Positions 12,119-23,199 of a DNA stretch of 64,000 nucleotides are shown here, one piece after another. The stretch is from Triatoma infestans. Taxonomy: Eukaryota; Arthropoda; Insecta; Hemiptera; Reduviidae. The translations under genes were made by a program, and so were the position numbers. The notes under the pieces are model-generated. The model did not search any database. It saw only the letters and a list, made by a program, of their open reading frames with translations, and was not told where the DNA came from. The stretch spans positions 1-64,000 of the forward strand of contig JAAEAF010014822.1 in assembly GCA_011037195.1 (NCBI GenBank), written 5' to 3'. Each line of letters opens with the position of its first letter. The stretch's first letter is position 1.

Positions 12119-13106
12119 ATCTGGTGCAAAACACTCATACAGCTTTCTCTTACGCCAGGTTTCGAAATTATGATTGAAAAATTTTAAAGAGATCTAAAGT
12201 GATTCGTGATTTTGAAGAGACCAACGAAAAAAACTGTTCAGTAAAGGCGCACTTCCGGTCTATTAATTTTCTTGAAACTCGGAATTTCGGCCATTGATTT
12301 ATTTCTAATTAATTTTTTTTGGATAGTTGAATTGTATAATCAAAATTGTATAGCACATTAGAGAAAAGCATAACCCTACCCTTCACCAAAAACCCCCTTA
12401 AATGACTTTATCAGGAGAAATATTACAAATAAAAGTTGTAGCCCTTTATATGTGTAGTTTACATGTCTAGTTTAAAGAAAATCGTTGAAGCCGTTTTCGA
12501 GAAAATACCAGGAAACTAATATATACACGCCAGTAAAAACGCACTTCCGGTCATCTGATTTTTTTTTAAACTCGGAATTTCTACAACACATTTAATTTTT
12601 ATTAGTATTATTTAGATGACGGAATTGTATAGTAAATCAAAATAGCACTTAAGAGCAAAAACCTAACCCCTTTAAAAGTGCCCTTGAATAAAATTTCCCA
12701 GAGAAATGTTTGAAATAAAAGTTTTAGATCATTCCACGTGTAGTTGGGATAAAAATTTTGAAAAAATCCTTCTAAGCCATTTTTTAAAAAAGTGCAAGAA
12801 ACTGAACAAAAACATTCAGTTTACTGAACATTCAGTTTACGACTTTAATCGTAAATCCATTTGAGGAATTTTGAAGAGACTTACTGTGGATCCCATGGTG
12901 ATATCTGAACGGAATGTCAAGTTTAAACTATCTACAATTTTTCGTTTTTCGACTATGCTGTTTACATACACACACACAAAACAGACAACTTTCTAAAACA
13001 TTTTTTGGACTCAGGGGACCTCAAAACGGATATTTCTGGTGAATGCTCGATATCGAAAATTTGGCACGATTACAATACTTCCTCATACTAGGAGGAAAAG
13101 AAAGCA
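12119..13106 (-). mobile_element. R1k element (DINE/Helentron-like), in promoter region B
   Basis: It starts TCTGGTGCAAAACACTCA with AGCTTTCTCTTACGCC and ends near CTAGGAGGAAAAGAAAGCAA, the diverged ends of the family. It contains two 'CGCACTTCCGGTC' module marks (about 12249 and 12540). Confidence 0.85.
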
Positions 13107-13399
13107 ATAATACCAATCAAATATATAAAAAAAAAGAAATTAAACAAAATGATTATTATTTATAGTACTTATAATAAAGATGTGACCTCATCACCGTATA
13201 AGTGATTTCCCCCACTACTGAGAACCAGATAACCAAAGCACCATTACATAATAACGGAATTGGCAGGCTTCTTCAGGAAAAATCTACATCATATGCCAAA
13301 TATTGTAAGAATTATTAAAATTCAATTGAATAAACATATAAATTTTATTTACCAAGTATTTTAAAAATATTGAAACAAATTGAAATAAACTGCAGAAAT

Positions 13400-13556
13400 A
13401 GATTTACAAGAACTGTATACATTTCTTTGATATGGCAACTTGCCAAAGGACATCGAAATAGTTCTTTTGCCCACATCGTGGGCATATCCAAAAACCCATG
13501 CAGATCAGGGCCTTGTCATGATTTGATTCTGGGATTAGGCATCATGGCGGCAAGTA
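13400..13556 (+). pseudogene. MBF2 exon-1 remnant (copy B)
   Basis: The DNA around 'CCACATCGTGGGCATATCCA' is almost identical to exon 1 of genes A and C, but the copy is dead. The ATG is AAG, about 18 bp of the signal-peptide core are lost, and a 1-bp deletion after the YPKT codons shifts the frame into a stop in the HDL region. A GTAAGTGG donor still follows at about 13554. No terminal exon is present before unit C. The 150-residue ORF over this region (13370-13822) is not a gene; it crosses the remnant and a GT microsatellite. Confidence 0.75.
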
Positions 13557-13599
13557 AGTGGTTTAATTTTGGTTTTTCCTTATTGATTATTTTTATTAC

Positions 13600-13767
13600 T
13601 ATCTCGGACTACCTTTCTTTTCGATTTTTTCTTTGTTGTATTTCCTATAAGGATGAAGGTGGGAAATGTTGGGATGGAGGCGAATTTTCGAAATTCTGTA
13701 TTCACCAGAAAATATATTATGTTTTGAAGTCCCCCGGGTCGGAGAAAAGAGGTTTTTATAAATTGCG

Positions 13768-13807
<40 letters not shown>

Positions 13808-13860
13808 TGTACGTGTAATTGAGTCATAAAATTTCTCCCCAAAAAGTAAAAAAAATAAAA
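13600..13860 (+). repeat. Diverged R1k 5' fragment with (GT)n
   Basis: The text 'CGAATTTTCGAAATTC', 'TTCACCAG', 'GTTTTGAAGTCCCC' and then a GT run (13768-13810) follows the order of the R1k left region (TTTTCGATATTGAG, TTCACCGG, GTTTTGAGGTCCCC, GTGTGT). Confidence 0.55.
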
Positions 13861-14700
13861 TGAAACAATTCAACAATCATTTTTCCTGCAGAAAGTTCGA
13901 ACTGAATATTCCGTTTAAGAATCCAAATGCGACTAATAAGTTTTAATTTAATGATGCTAACTACATTGTATATTAGGCCTATAATTTTTATTTGATATAT
14001 ATATATATTTACGCTGGAAAGTTGATTTTATTACTATATAGTTATGAGTTTCCAGGTGTTCGTTGACATTAGGCTTAACATCAAATTCAAAATAATATTT
14101 GGTTCCCTCTTATGTACGTAAGAATACAGGCCATTATGCCTATTTAATGCATTTAATGATAATACTTTGAGGCCAACTGGTCGATTAGTATTGTGAATGT
14201 TGCAGATAAAAGAATGTCGTCCATAGGTTATTTACTTCACGTTACCCAATAGTTTATTTCTGTTTTATCTATTTATCGAAATTTTCTCATATATAATCAG
14301 AAATAAAAAGTGAAGAATTTATAATAAAATTTAAACATGATAATTTACAAATAATTGAATTCCATTTGAACATGTATTCATCTTTTTCATACTTGAAATG
14401 AGCATAGGAGAAATAATTTCCTTTATTACCAATCTGCCTAGTCGATCTTAACTTTATTATTTTATTAAGAATATCATTAGAAATATTCTTATAATTAGGG
14501 CTGGGTGCGCTTTGTACAAGCGCCTAATTGAAGAATATTCACGTGGCAGTCGAATTTTGCAGCGACAGCTTCCAGTGCTTTAAGGCATATTCACTGCTGC
14601 ATAATATTTTTACGTTTTTCCTTTCAGTTTCCTCTGTTTTGATTCACTGCAAATATTACTTTGTTCTATGGGACCCTTGAAATATTCTTGGGCCCTCTGA
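13861..14700. other. Intergenic, nothing recognised
   Basis: AT-rich sequence with no coding motif or recognised repeat that I can see. Confidence 0.5.
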
Positions 14701-14857
14701 GAGCTATATGGTCTCCGGTTGAAAAGCTCTGCCTTTAGAAAACTACTTTCCTGGAGAGACATGTATGTGGAAACACAGATTCCCTTTATGCCAGATTAAG
14801 GCTGAAAAATACGGCTACTTTGTTTATATATGTTAGCGGGCTTCATATGTAAAAAAA

Positions 14858-15897
14858 TCTGTGTGAAACACTCACACAACTTTCTCTTACTTCAGTTTTC
14901 TAAATTTTAATTCACAAATTTTATAGTTAGTGTACCAAATTTAATGTGACCCGTAAAGGTTTTTTTATGGAAAAATCGCGAAAACTGATAAAACTAATCA
15001 GTAAAAACGCACATCCGGTTAACTAATTTTTTTTAGAACTTGAAATTTTGGAAATCATTTAATTCTAATTAAAATAATATGTTTATATGGCAATGGCCAC
15101 AGGAGTTTTAAAGAAAAGTCATTAATTCTAATTAATTTTTCTAGAGGGTAGAATTGTATAATCTACTAAGGTAGCACCTTAGAGGCAAACATAACCCTAC
15201 CCCTATCTCAAAAGCCTCCTTAAATGAGTTTATCCGGAGAAATGTTTCAAATAAAAGTTGTAGCTCATTATATGTTTAATTCACATGCATAGTTTAAAGA
15301 AAATCGTTGGAGCCGGTATGGATAAAATCGCGGTATACTGAAAATACTATTCAGAAAAGACGCACTTCCGGTCATCTGATTCTCTTCAAACTCGGTATTT
15401 CAACAATATATATAAAATTCTAATTAATATTATTTAGATAATAGAATTGTGTAATAAACTGAAATAGCAATTTAGAAGAAAACTTGACCCCCCCCATTTC
15501 ACCCCAAAAGTGCCCTTAAATGCATTTTCCCGAAGAAATGTTTTGATAAAAATTGTAGCTCATTGTGTTTGTAGTTGATATGCCAAATTTTAAGAAAAAT
15601 GTTTGGAGCAATTTTTAAAAAAAATCGCAAAAAAATGAAAAAATTATTCCAATTGAGGAATTTTGACAGGTAACTTACTGAGGCTACCATAGTGATACCT
15701 AAACAGAATATCAAGTTTGAATTTTGTTCGATTTTTCATTTTTGAGCTATGCTGTTCATACATAACACACACAGATCAATGTCCAACAACTTTTTTGGAC
15801 TTATGGAAACTCAAAACGGATATTTCCGGTGAAATTCAATAACGAAAATTTGACACGATTACAATACTTCCTCATACTAGGATTAAAAGAAAAAAAT
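14858..15897 (-). mobile_element. R1k element (DINE/Helentron-like), in promoter of gene C
   Basis: It begins TCTGTGTGAAACACTCAC and ACAACTTTCTCTTAC and ends at the diverged GATTAAAAGAAAAAAATAA. Both flanks resume the gene A promoter alignment ('CTTCATATGTAAA' to the left, 'ATCCGAGTAAATAATACAAA' to the right), so the insertion point can be read directly. Confidence 0.9.
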
Positions 15898-16158
15898 AAT
15901 TTAAAAAAAATCCGAGTAAATAATACAAAGGGAAATAGGACAAATGAATGATAAATTACAGATAGCGCTAAAATATTAAAAAACCATGGCCAAAACAAAC
16001 ACAGTAAACAGGCAGACTTGCTCTCGTGAATCCCCATATCTTATCTTAAAAATCGTGAGAATTATTGCAATTATCAAAATGTAATTGAATTAACATTAAA
16101 TTAGAATTTTATCTTTCAAGTGTTTTAAAAGTTTTCAAGATAAATTGAAGAACAACTG

Positions 16159-16166
16159 TATATATA
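16159..16166 (+). promoter_or_regulatory. Putative TATA box of MBF2 gene C
   Basis: TATATATA lies about 45 bp before the ATG at 16211, in the same position relative to 'AAATTGAAGAA' as in gene A. Confidence 0.4.
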
Positions 16167-16210
16167 CAAAAGAACTGTATATGCAGTTTGATACGGAAAT
16201 TTATAAAACA

Positions 16211-16338
16211 ATGCACATCAAAATAGTGGTTTTGCTGATATTTGCCATTTCTGCCACATCGTGGGCATATCCAAAAACTGCATGCGGATCAGGGCCAACA
16301 CATGATTTGCTTCAGGGTCGTAGACAATTGGGAGATAC
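16211..16338 (+). CDS. MBF2-family secreted protein C, exon 1 (signal peptide)
   Basis: The exon starts at ATG 16211 and encodes MHIKIVVLLIFAISATSWA as signal peptide, then YPKTACGSGPTHDLLQGRRQ and LGD. It is 128 nt, as in gene A, and ends at donor GTAAGT (16339) in phase 2. The HDL-QGRR--GD stretch is typical of the mature N-terminus in the MBF2/salivary-peptide family. Joined to 19933-20188 it gives an intact 127-residue product with no internal stops. An in-frame ATG at 16145 (upstream of the TATA-like box, giving a longer N-terminus with no signal-like start) is not preferred. Confidence 0.85.
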
Positions 16339-17240
16339 GTAAGTGATTTAATTAATTTTCCTTGTTTATTATTTCCATTAATGTCGCAGCAATTTTTGTT
16401 TTAATTTATCGCTAGAAGAGGCAGTAAGGCAGTGAGTTTGTATCTGGAAATATATTTCTGAGATATATTTCGGGTCGTTCAAAAACGACCACTTTACTGA
16501 ATAAATGTTTCATTTTCTTCCAATTTCTCCCAAATAGATGTAACGATTTCTTTCAATTTTATTATACCCAATAATTATAAAAGGAAATACACAAAAAAAT
16601 GTATTTAAGGGTGGCTTTTAAGTGAGAGAGAGGGAGATGAAGTTAGGTTTCTCTTTAAAGATTATGCCTTAAACAAAAATTCACTGGAATTCCTTTTAGT
16701 AGGTTGTGAAAAATTGAAAGAGGAATAAAAAAAAATATACTAATGCAGAGATAAAATAAAAATTATCCTGTCAGATATGATGTTCTGCTATCTTAACAGA
16801 ATATCCAAGTTGAATTTTTTTAATTATATTCTTTTATCGTATCGGCTATCCTTTTAGTTCATATATGTATTTACAATGGTACTAGAGAATGTATAGTATT
16901 CGCGTCAAATTTCTTAATCCTAGATACTACGCGATAAATGGTGTATGCAGCGATGGCCACTTGATAGTCATCAGGGTGAGTGCTGGGCCAACGGTGCTTC
17001 AGTCGCCTTCGATAGGAACGAACTGTGGTTGTGTTTTAGTTAGTGCTAAAGTGTTAGGGTGTGTTGATAACTTTTTTGTGTAATTGATTTTAATGAGATT
17101 TAGCATATTTTATTCACAAGGAATTTGGAGGTCTTTATCTATAATTAGGTAACTGGCACGAAGCATTTACAATGCGGGAGAAATTTTCGATTGAAGTGTT
17201 TATAACCGGTTGATATTTTATCTGTTTAGCTGATGCGTAA

Positions 17241-17794
17241 TTATTATTATGCCGGATGCCTGATGGCGTGGGACCTAAGCCTATGTGGCTTTTATCCCCC
17301 CGATGCCCCCCATATCATCCCCTTAGTTAATACCGGTCAGTCTACAATATCCCAAGATATCCTTAAACTCCAACTCGCCCAGGCAATCCTGCGAGAGTGG
17401 TGCCCTCCCAAATACGCAAAACCTAGTACCAGCGAAACGGGGACACTGACATAAATAGTGATATGTCATTCCCTGACTCCGTCGTCGCAATTCTGACAAA
17501 TGGGACTAGACGTCCTCCCTAAGTTAAACAAGTTACTAGACAACCAAGTGTGTCCAGTCACTACTCCCACCAAGGTCCTCAGACCTGTCCTATAAGGAAC
17601 AGAAGGTAATCCGAAACTCCCTGCTTGATTCCTTTTATAAATTTTTAGCTTGGAGACTCCCCTGTGTGCCCCCCCAGCATTTCTCCCAAAGTCTGATCTG
17701 TTTGTCACGAAACTTCTTTGTGACGGCAAGGGCTGGTTCAGGACCATAAAATGGTAATGATGATCCCTCCCCAACCAACTGATCCGCCCTCTCA
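17241..17794 (-). mobile_element. 5'-truncated LINE (RNase H-type lineage) in gene C intron
   Basis: It is flanked by a perfect 13-bp duplication AGCTGATGCGTAA (17228-17240 and 17795-17807). Gene A has only one diverged copy of this site (near 8709). The minus strand encodes a LINE C-terminus: LRTLVGVVTGHTWLSSNL, NLGRTSSPICQNCDD, and so on, comparable to the LRHLVGFLTGH / CRVC domain of the LINE at 21.5-23.2 kb. The 3' end has a short TAA tail (ATAATAATAATTA on the minus strand). Confidence 0.85.
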
Positions 17795-17984
17795 AGCTGA
17801 TGCGTAAAGTTAACATTACTTTTAATTTACAAAAGCTTGCTTCATTAAAATATCAATTCATTCACCAAACTCCCAGTAAATTATTTTATTAATATTTGTA
17901 ATTATTGTCTAATATACTCAGAATCTAAAAAGAGTATTTTAACTTTTACCTTTTTACCTTTACTGAACCGAGCACAGAGAAAAT

Positions 17985-18365
17985 CCATCCATCAATGGAC
18001 TATGAAACACCTAGTTTTCTTAACTCTGTAATTATATTCGGTAACACAACCCTTAGAAAATCCAACCTTCATAGGATGAAAAGAAGAATGTTTGTTCCAT
18101 GAATTATGTAGAAGTATCGATTGCAAGATATGACAAGGGTTAATTAGTATATGTGGGGTGAAACATTTTTGAGTATCCAGAATAAACCAGGATGACAAAA
18201 ATGATCAAATGCTTGCACAATGTCGACAAAGGCAACCAAGCAATACAGCTTTCGTTCAAGAGAAGAGGACATGAGATCTACTAAACAATGACAATGATCA
18301 ATAGTGGAATGAATGCTGCGGAAACGGAACTGATGATGGGACAATTTGTTTTGAGAATCAAGAAT
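17985..18365 (-). pseudogene. Jockey-like LINE reverse transcriptase fragment in gene C intron
   Basis: Minus-strand text includes SHHQFRFRSIHSTI, then CLVDLMSSSLERKLYCLVAF and VDIVQAFDHFCHPGLFWILK. This is RT palm sequence (usual form QFGFR..ST...FLDVSKAFD..WH.GLL.KL). The Asp of the first catalytic motif (F-D) is kept here as FVD. It is paralogous to 9490-9830. Confidence 0.75.
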
Positions 18366-18475
18366 AGAATATAAGTGTTAGAAGAAGAAGCTTTTTTTTA
18401 ATACCTTTCCTATTAATAGAAAAAAGCTAATAGAACAGTAAGAGATTTTAAGGAGTTGAGGAATTGTATTATAAG

Positions 18476-19400
18476 TGTCTGCGCGGCAGACACCCAAGGT
18501 GCGATGGCGAACGTACGCCAAGAAGCGGAATGAAAAAAACAGTGCAAAGAAATGAAAATGAGACTTACCCTTCGCTGACGGTGAGTGATGAGTTGAGGGC
18601 GTGACGCTGAAGTGATAGGCGGACTGAAGAAGGAGGAAGTGGGTGTGTGTGAATCAGTGTGAGTGCAGGTGTGCGTATGTATGTGTGTAATTTGGCGAAA
18701 GAAAGATTTGAGGAGAAAGGAAGGGGGGTTGGAGTGCTTCGTGGAAGCGGGTGAAGTGGCTGATGGTACTAGAAGAACCCAGGTGCGGAAGGTGAGTGAT
18801 TCCTCACTGGTGGCGAGGAAAGAAGATTCTTGCGCCTCACGAAGACAGTAAATAATTAATTTGAACACGAAGGCGCGAATACGGCGAATAAGTGATTAAG
18901 GTGAAGTAAAAGCACTGGCACTAGAAGGAAGTGGCAACTACACATTCACTAGGCGAGGTATAAGGAGCAAGTTTACCAGGCGAAATGAACACTACACCAC
19001 AGAAGAAGAAGCGGTAACTGAGGTCAACTAGACGGACGACAGAGAAGAGAACGGCACAATACACTGTTGACCAGACGCTGTACAGAAGAGAAGTGAGTTA
19101 AGTTTTGGAGGAATACAGAAGGTTTGAAGGGTAAGGGAAACGGAAATAACGCGCGCAGTCCGAAGATGAAAGGTGCCGGCAATCCCACCACCAAAAACAG
19201 AGAGAGAGGGAAAATGCGGGGAAGCGTGGGAAATATGCGGGCGATGAAATTATTTCAAAGGCAAGCGGATTAACGCGTACGCACGTACGGGCGGAGTAGG
19301 CGCGTAAGAGAGGCAGGCGTGGGAAAATTACCAAGTAAAATATCGAGGCAGAGTTAATCCCTCAAAGGGAGCCGACCGAACAATAAGTATGAGGAAGGTA
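18476..19400. mobile_element. Unidentified GC-richer insertion in gene C intron
   Basis: The gene A intron lacks this block (A goes from 'TAAGAGATTATAATG' to 'GGAGAAAAAGCTG' in about 200 bp). The insert begins with a perfect palindrome TGTCTGCGCGGCAGACA (18476-18492) and is clearly richer in G and C than its surroundings. It has open minus-strand frames without recognisable motifs. It might be an LTR or another non-coding mobile element; no target duplication could be fixed. Confidence 0.5.
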
Positions 19401-19932
19401 ACAAGCTTTAGGAGAAGGAGAAAAAGCTGTAGAGGAATGGTGTATTCTGTGGGAATCGTCATGATCAGTGATATCTGCATATGGTGTAAATAGTGTGTTG
19501 AAATGTGAAAAACATATTTATCTTTTCTTTTGCCCGATTTGGCCTATTTGTTGTCGCCCTTATATATGGGGGATATTGTTACTAAAAGTATCCGACTTGT
19601 CGCAATCCCAGAGAGATTGGTTTTCTGCTATCAATGACGCTGTGTTGTCGTTATGTCTGTACGCTCGAAATTTCGCTAGGGCAGTTTTTAGTTGCCTGGT
19701 GAGGGTATTGTAGCGTCTTTATTTATTGTAGCGTCGGAAGCATTACTTAAAAATTATAGGAAAGTGTTTGTTTAACATAGATATTCTTAAGATGATTATA
19801 AGCTGGGCCTTAGTTTACTGTTTTTACGGTGTATAACAATACATTCTAAGTTGTCTAAAGGAAATTATCTAACGTTACATTTTTAAAATTACCTCAAATA
19901 AATTATTTATTATTATTATTTTTTTTTTTTAG

Positions 19933-20188
19933 ACTACTGTATTCAACAAGAGAAAAGATGCCCGCATCTTTCTTAAGAGTACAATCTCGAGATGTTAAAT
20001 GGCCAGCAAAACACATGCAAGCGTACCAACACATCACAAGAATAGAAGTTTGGGATCAAAAACATGACGGATCTGGAGGCTGTGCTTTCCTGGCTAGTGG
20101 CGGTATAGGACAGAACTATGTAAAACTGCATCTGAAAACACAACGTGGTGGCAGTTTTGATTTTCTAATCAACATTTATGGAAGATAA
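19933..20188 (+). CDS. MBF2-family secreted protein C, exon 2 (MBF2 domain)
   Basis: The 256-nt terminal exon from acceptor (AG at 19931-19932) to TAA 20186-20188. It encodes LLYSTREKMPASFLRVQSRD, VKWPAKHMQAYQHITRIEVW, DQKHDGSGGCAFLASGGIG, then LHLKTQRGGSFDFLINIYGR. All family marks are present. The exon is far more similar to the gene A exon than the surrounding intron is, which fits purifying selection or gene conversion; a substitution count would separate these. Confidence 0.87.
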
Positions 20189-20829
20189 TTTTGTTAAAGT
20201 TACCAGTGTTTTCAATTATTTTATTGTTAAATTGTTATCCTGGTAAATATAAACAATCAATAATCTACTTTGGTTTTTGATTCCTTGATATTCTATTTAA
20301 AAAAAAATGTATGTCTAGTAAAAACTCAATTTCGATAATTTGAAACGTTCCCTATAAATTCACCTCATAGCTAACAGAGACAGTCGCTTAACCGTTCTGT
20401 ATTAAGTCGATTTACTAGAATTAACAAAAAGAGCAATATAAATTTATCCCAAACTTCAAACATTCCACAATTTAATTTCATTGTGAAAATTAGTATTTTT
20501 TGTTTTATTGCTAATTAGTAATTGATTTTTTTTCTGCAATCGTGTAATAATGTAACAATTATTAAGTCAAAATTAATGACTAATGTTCTAATTTTAATTA
20601 CAAGTGACAGAAAGTAAGAGCCAGTCGTTAATTCTTCTTTTTTTCACAAGCGAAGAAAAGTAATATTATGCAACTCTGCTGATATCTAGCGGCAATATGC
20701 GTCTCGAAAACAAATCTCAAACAACGAATTTGAGATTATATACAAAAGAGAATACATAACAATAAAGAGAGGAAGTATTTGACTTGAATTATAATACAGT
20801 CTTATTATTGGCATCTGTTTATATTTCTT

Positions 20830-21460
20830 TTACTTTCATATAAATTAAAAAGCAATGTAATGTAGATTTAAATTTAAATTGATTGCGAATTTAACTTTAT
20901 GAACTAATCTAATACCTTCGAGAAGTCAATAATCAACACGTGTGTAAAGAATTTTTACACTCTCGTTGCACTCGTATGGTCCAAATTGGAGTCGTGTGTA
21001 AAAAAGCAATACTTTACTCATTATTTGATAAATCTATTAATAATTCTTTGTACCTTCTATAAAAACATTAATTTATAAAAACAACTCTGGGTATTCCGAT
21101 TATTATTATATTTTCAACAGCAAATGTTTTTTGGGTGAAAACGCTTGATTCCCATCTACATGGTGCCAATAAAGCTCAAGTTTAAAAAGAAGGACAAAAC
21201 TTTAGTATATTTCAGAAATATTTTTCTATGAAAATCAGCTTCTTTTGTATTCCCAGGCTGGTTTCGAACGTTCGCTCATCTAGTTTTATTGATGTGGGAT
21301 ATCACGGAATTTTTGCCGAGCAAAATCAGTTTAGAAATGACACTTATTAATATATTGATTTATACACTGATTATTTTTACGCCTGACAGATGTAAATTAA
21401 TTTCAAACTCTCTGAATTTCACTGAAACTGAGACAGTGAAATTGATTCAAAGAAGGATGA
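20830..21460. other. Intergenic, nothing recognised
   Basis: Beyond the end of the duplication there is no recognisable gene or element until the TAA tail of the next LINE. Confidence 0.5.
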
Positions 21461-21464
21461 AATC

Positions 21465-23197
21465 TGTTATTATTATTATTATTATTCGCAGAAGGGGAGG
21501 GCAAACCCTACGCTATCCAAAGGGCCCATATAGCTATCCAGGGCCCATATAGCTACCCCAAAAGAGTAACAACCACTGGGACTAGAATGAAAATCCAGGC
21601 CCAGGTTTTAACCATCTAAGTTTCACCACAGACCGAACAAATCGGACCAAAACCTTAAAAGGACACAGCTTAAGATCCTCTACCGATATCCTATTCCGGC
21701 CGAAGGTCCTAAACCTAATCTCCTCATAACCCAAACAATTCGTCATCAGATGCATGGGTGTTTCCTCCTCAATCTCACAAACTCTACAAAAGGGGTCAGG
21801 CACGAGTCCCAGTGAGATTCTCCTTAAACCACAATGCCCAGTGAGGAATCCGACCAGATGTCTGAGGGAGGTCCGTGAAAGACATCGGACCCCGCTACTC
21901 AAAGCTCCGTTCGGGCCTCCAATGAGCATTTTAGACTGCCGACCACCCACTGCACTCATCCATAAGGATGAGTGCTGTGAGGTCATCCACGTCTGAAAGC
22001 CCGACAAACATGTGCCAGAAGATACACCAATAGCAGGCTCTGGACCAATGAAAGGGAGAGAGGCACCTAATTTGGCAAACCTATCCACCTCCTCATTCCC
22101 AAAGATTCCCATATGACCTGGAACCCAGACCAGAAGCACATCCTTTAATGAAGAAAGATCTTCCAGTCTTCTAGAACATTCCAACACCAATCTGGAAGTG
22201 AAGACACATGAATTAATTGCCTTCAACGCAGCCTGGCTGTCCGAGCAGATACAAACACCTTTTAAATTAGTGTTACGCACTCTCTCATCCAAAATACAGC
22301 AAAGAATTGCATAAACCTCAGCCTGGAAAACGGTGGCCCACTCACCAAGAGGCGCTACCAAATGATCTCCCGTCTCAAAATAGACGCAGCCCCAGACCTA
22401 CCATCCATCCTGGAACCGTCCGTGTAGCATCGGAGATAGTTCTCCGGAATCAAACCAGACGGACCCAGGGTTAACCAATCTTCCCTAGAAGGCAAAACCC
22501 TGTAGGAATGACCAAAGACAAAAGTCTTCAAATTCCTATCAGAAGGGAAACCTGTAATGGGAATCCTTAAAAGCATCTCACGATTAATGGTAGAATGACC
22601 ATATCGCTTACCCTGCCAAAAACCTGCCTGTTTAATTCTATAACAGGCTTTCATTGCCTGGTTTTTCACCTCCACAAAGAGAGGTGGAATCCCTAACAAA
22701 GTCTCCATAGATGCGGTCGGTGTAGTCCGAAACGCACCAGTCACCGCCAGACAAGCCAAACGTTGGATTTCTTCCAACAGCTGCCTAGCGGATCGTGTTT
22801 CAGTGCGACGCCACCACACCAAAGCCCCATATACCAATCTAGGTTTAATGACCATGCAATAAATCCAGAACATCATCTTGGGAGTGATCCCCCAATTCTT
22901 ACCTACAACTCTTCGACATTGCCAAAAGGAGATTATCGCCTTTTGGTGTTGTGTCTTAACATGTTCCGACCAGTTCAATTTACTATCGAGAACTACTCCA
23001 AGGAACTTCACTGATTTGCTAACCTGTATGGAAGTACCTAACAACCTAGGAGGTGTAAAACCTACTATCTTCCTTCTATGAGTAAATAGAATTGCCTGGG
23101 TCTTAGTAGGATTAATAGAAAGACCCCTATCCTGGGACCAACAATATACCATGTTAAGGGCACTTTGCATTAGGTCCGAAATAGTGGACAAACAGCG
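21465..23197 (-). mobile_element. 5'-truncated non-LTR retrotransposon, RT C-terminus plus RNase H, (TAA)n tail
   Basis: On the minus strand, 23191-22355 encodes the end of an RT domain (LSINPTKTQAILFTHRR, KFLGVVLDSKLNWSEHV) and the start of RNase H (YTDGSRMDGRSGAAS). 22361-21582 continues in another frame with AEVYAIL, SDSQAALKAINS, WVPGHMGIFGNEEVDRFAK and a C-terminal CRVC...H...C zinc-like motif. The four RNase H acidic residues (D, E, D, D) are all visible, but a frameshift near 22358 splits the reading frame. RNase H plus a TAA-repeat tail (21465-21487) points to the I/LOA/R1-type group. A second copy is at 54.5-55.6 kb. The upstream RT catalytic box and endonuclease are missing. Confidence 0.88.
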
Positions 23198-23199
23198 CT

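Larger units (their letters stand above)
11780..13600 (+). repeat. Partial duplication unit B (MBF2 promoter and exon-1 remnant)
   Basis: About 11825-12110 aligns with the promoter regions of gene A (6830-7080) and gene C, and about 13300-13560 aligns with their exon 1 and donor region. An R1k insertion (12119-13106) separates the two. No matching terminal exon exists before unit C starts. Confidence 0.7.
16339..19932 (+). other. Intron of MBF2 gene C
   Basis: A phase-2 intron of 3594 bp, GTAAGT to TTTTTTTTAG. It is homologous to the gene A intron apart from private insertions at 17241-17794 and about 18476-19400; it lacks the fold-back element found in the gene A intron. Confidence 0.8.
14700..20810 (+). 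repeat. Tandem segmental duplication, unit C (MBF2 gene C and flanks)
   Basis: The counterpart of the 6.8-11.5 kb unit. It is longer because of three private insertions: R1k in the promoter (14858-15897), a LINE in the intron (17241-17794) and a GC-richer block (about 18476-19400). Confidence 0.85.

Noticed and set aside
13370..13822. 150-residue ORF as a gene
   Set aside because: It runs across a frameshifted MBF2 exon-1 remnant, a diverged R1k piece and a GT microsatellite; its C-terminus is an artefact of the repeat.
18413..18868. 151-residue minus-strand ORF as a gene
   Set aside because: It spans the edge between intron sequence and the private GC-richer insertion, and includes a low-complexity TH repeat (THTHTCTHT); no conserved motif.
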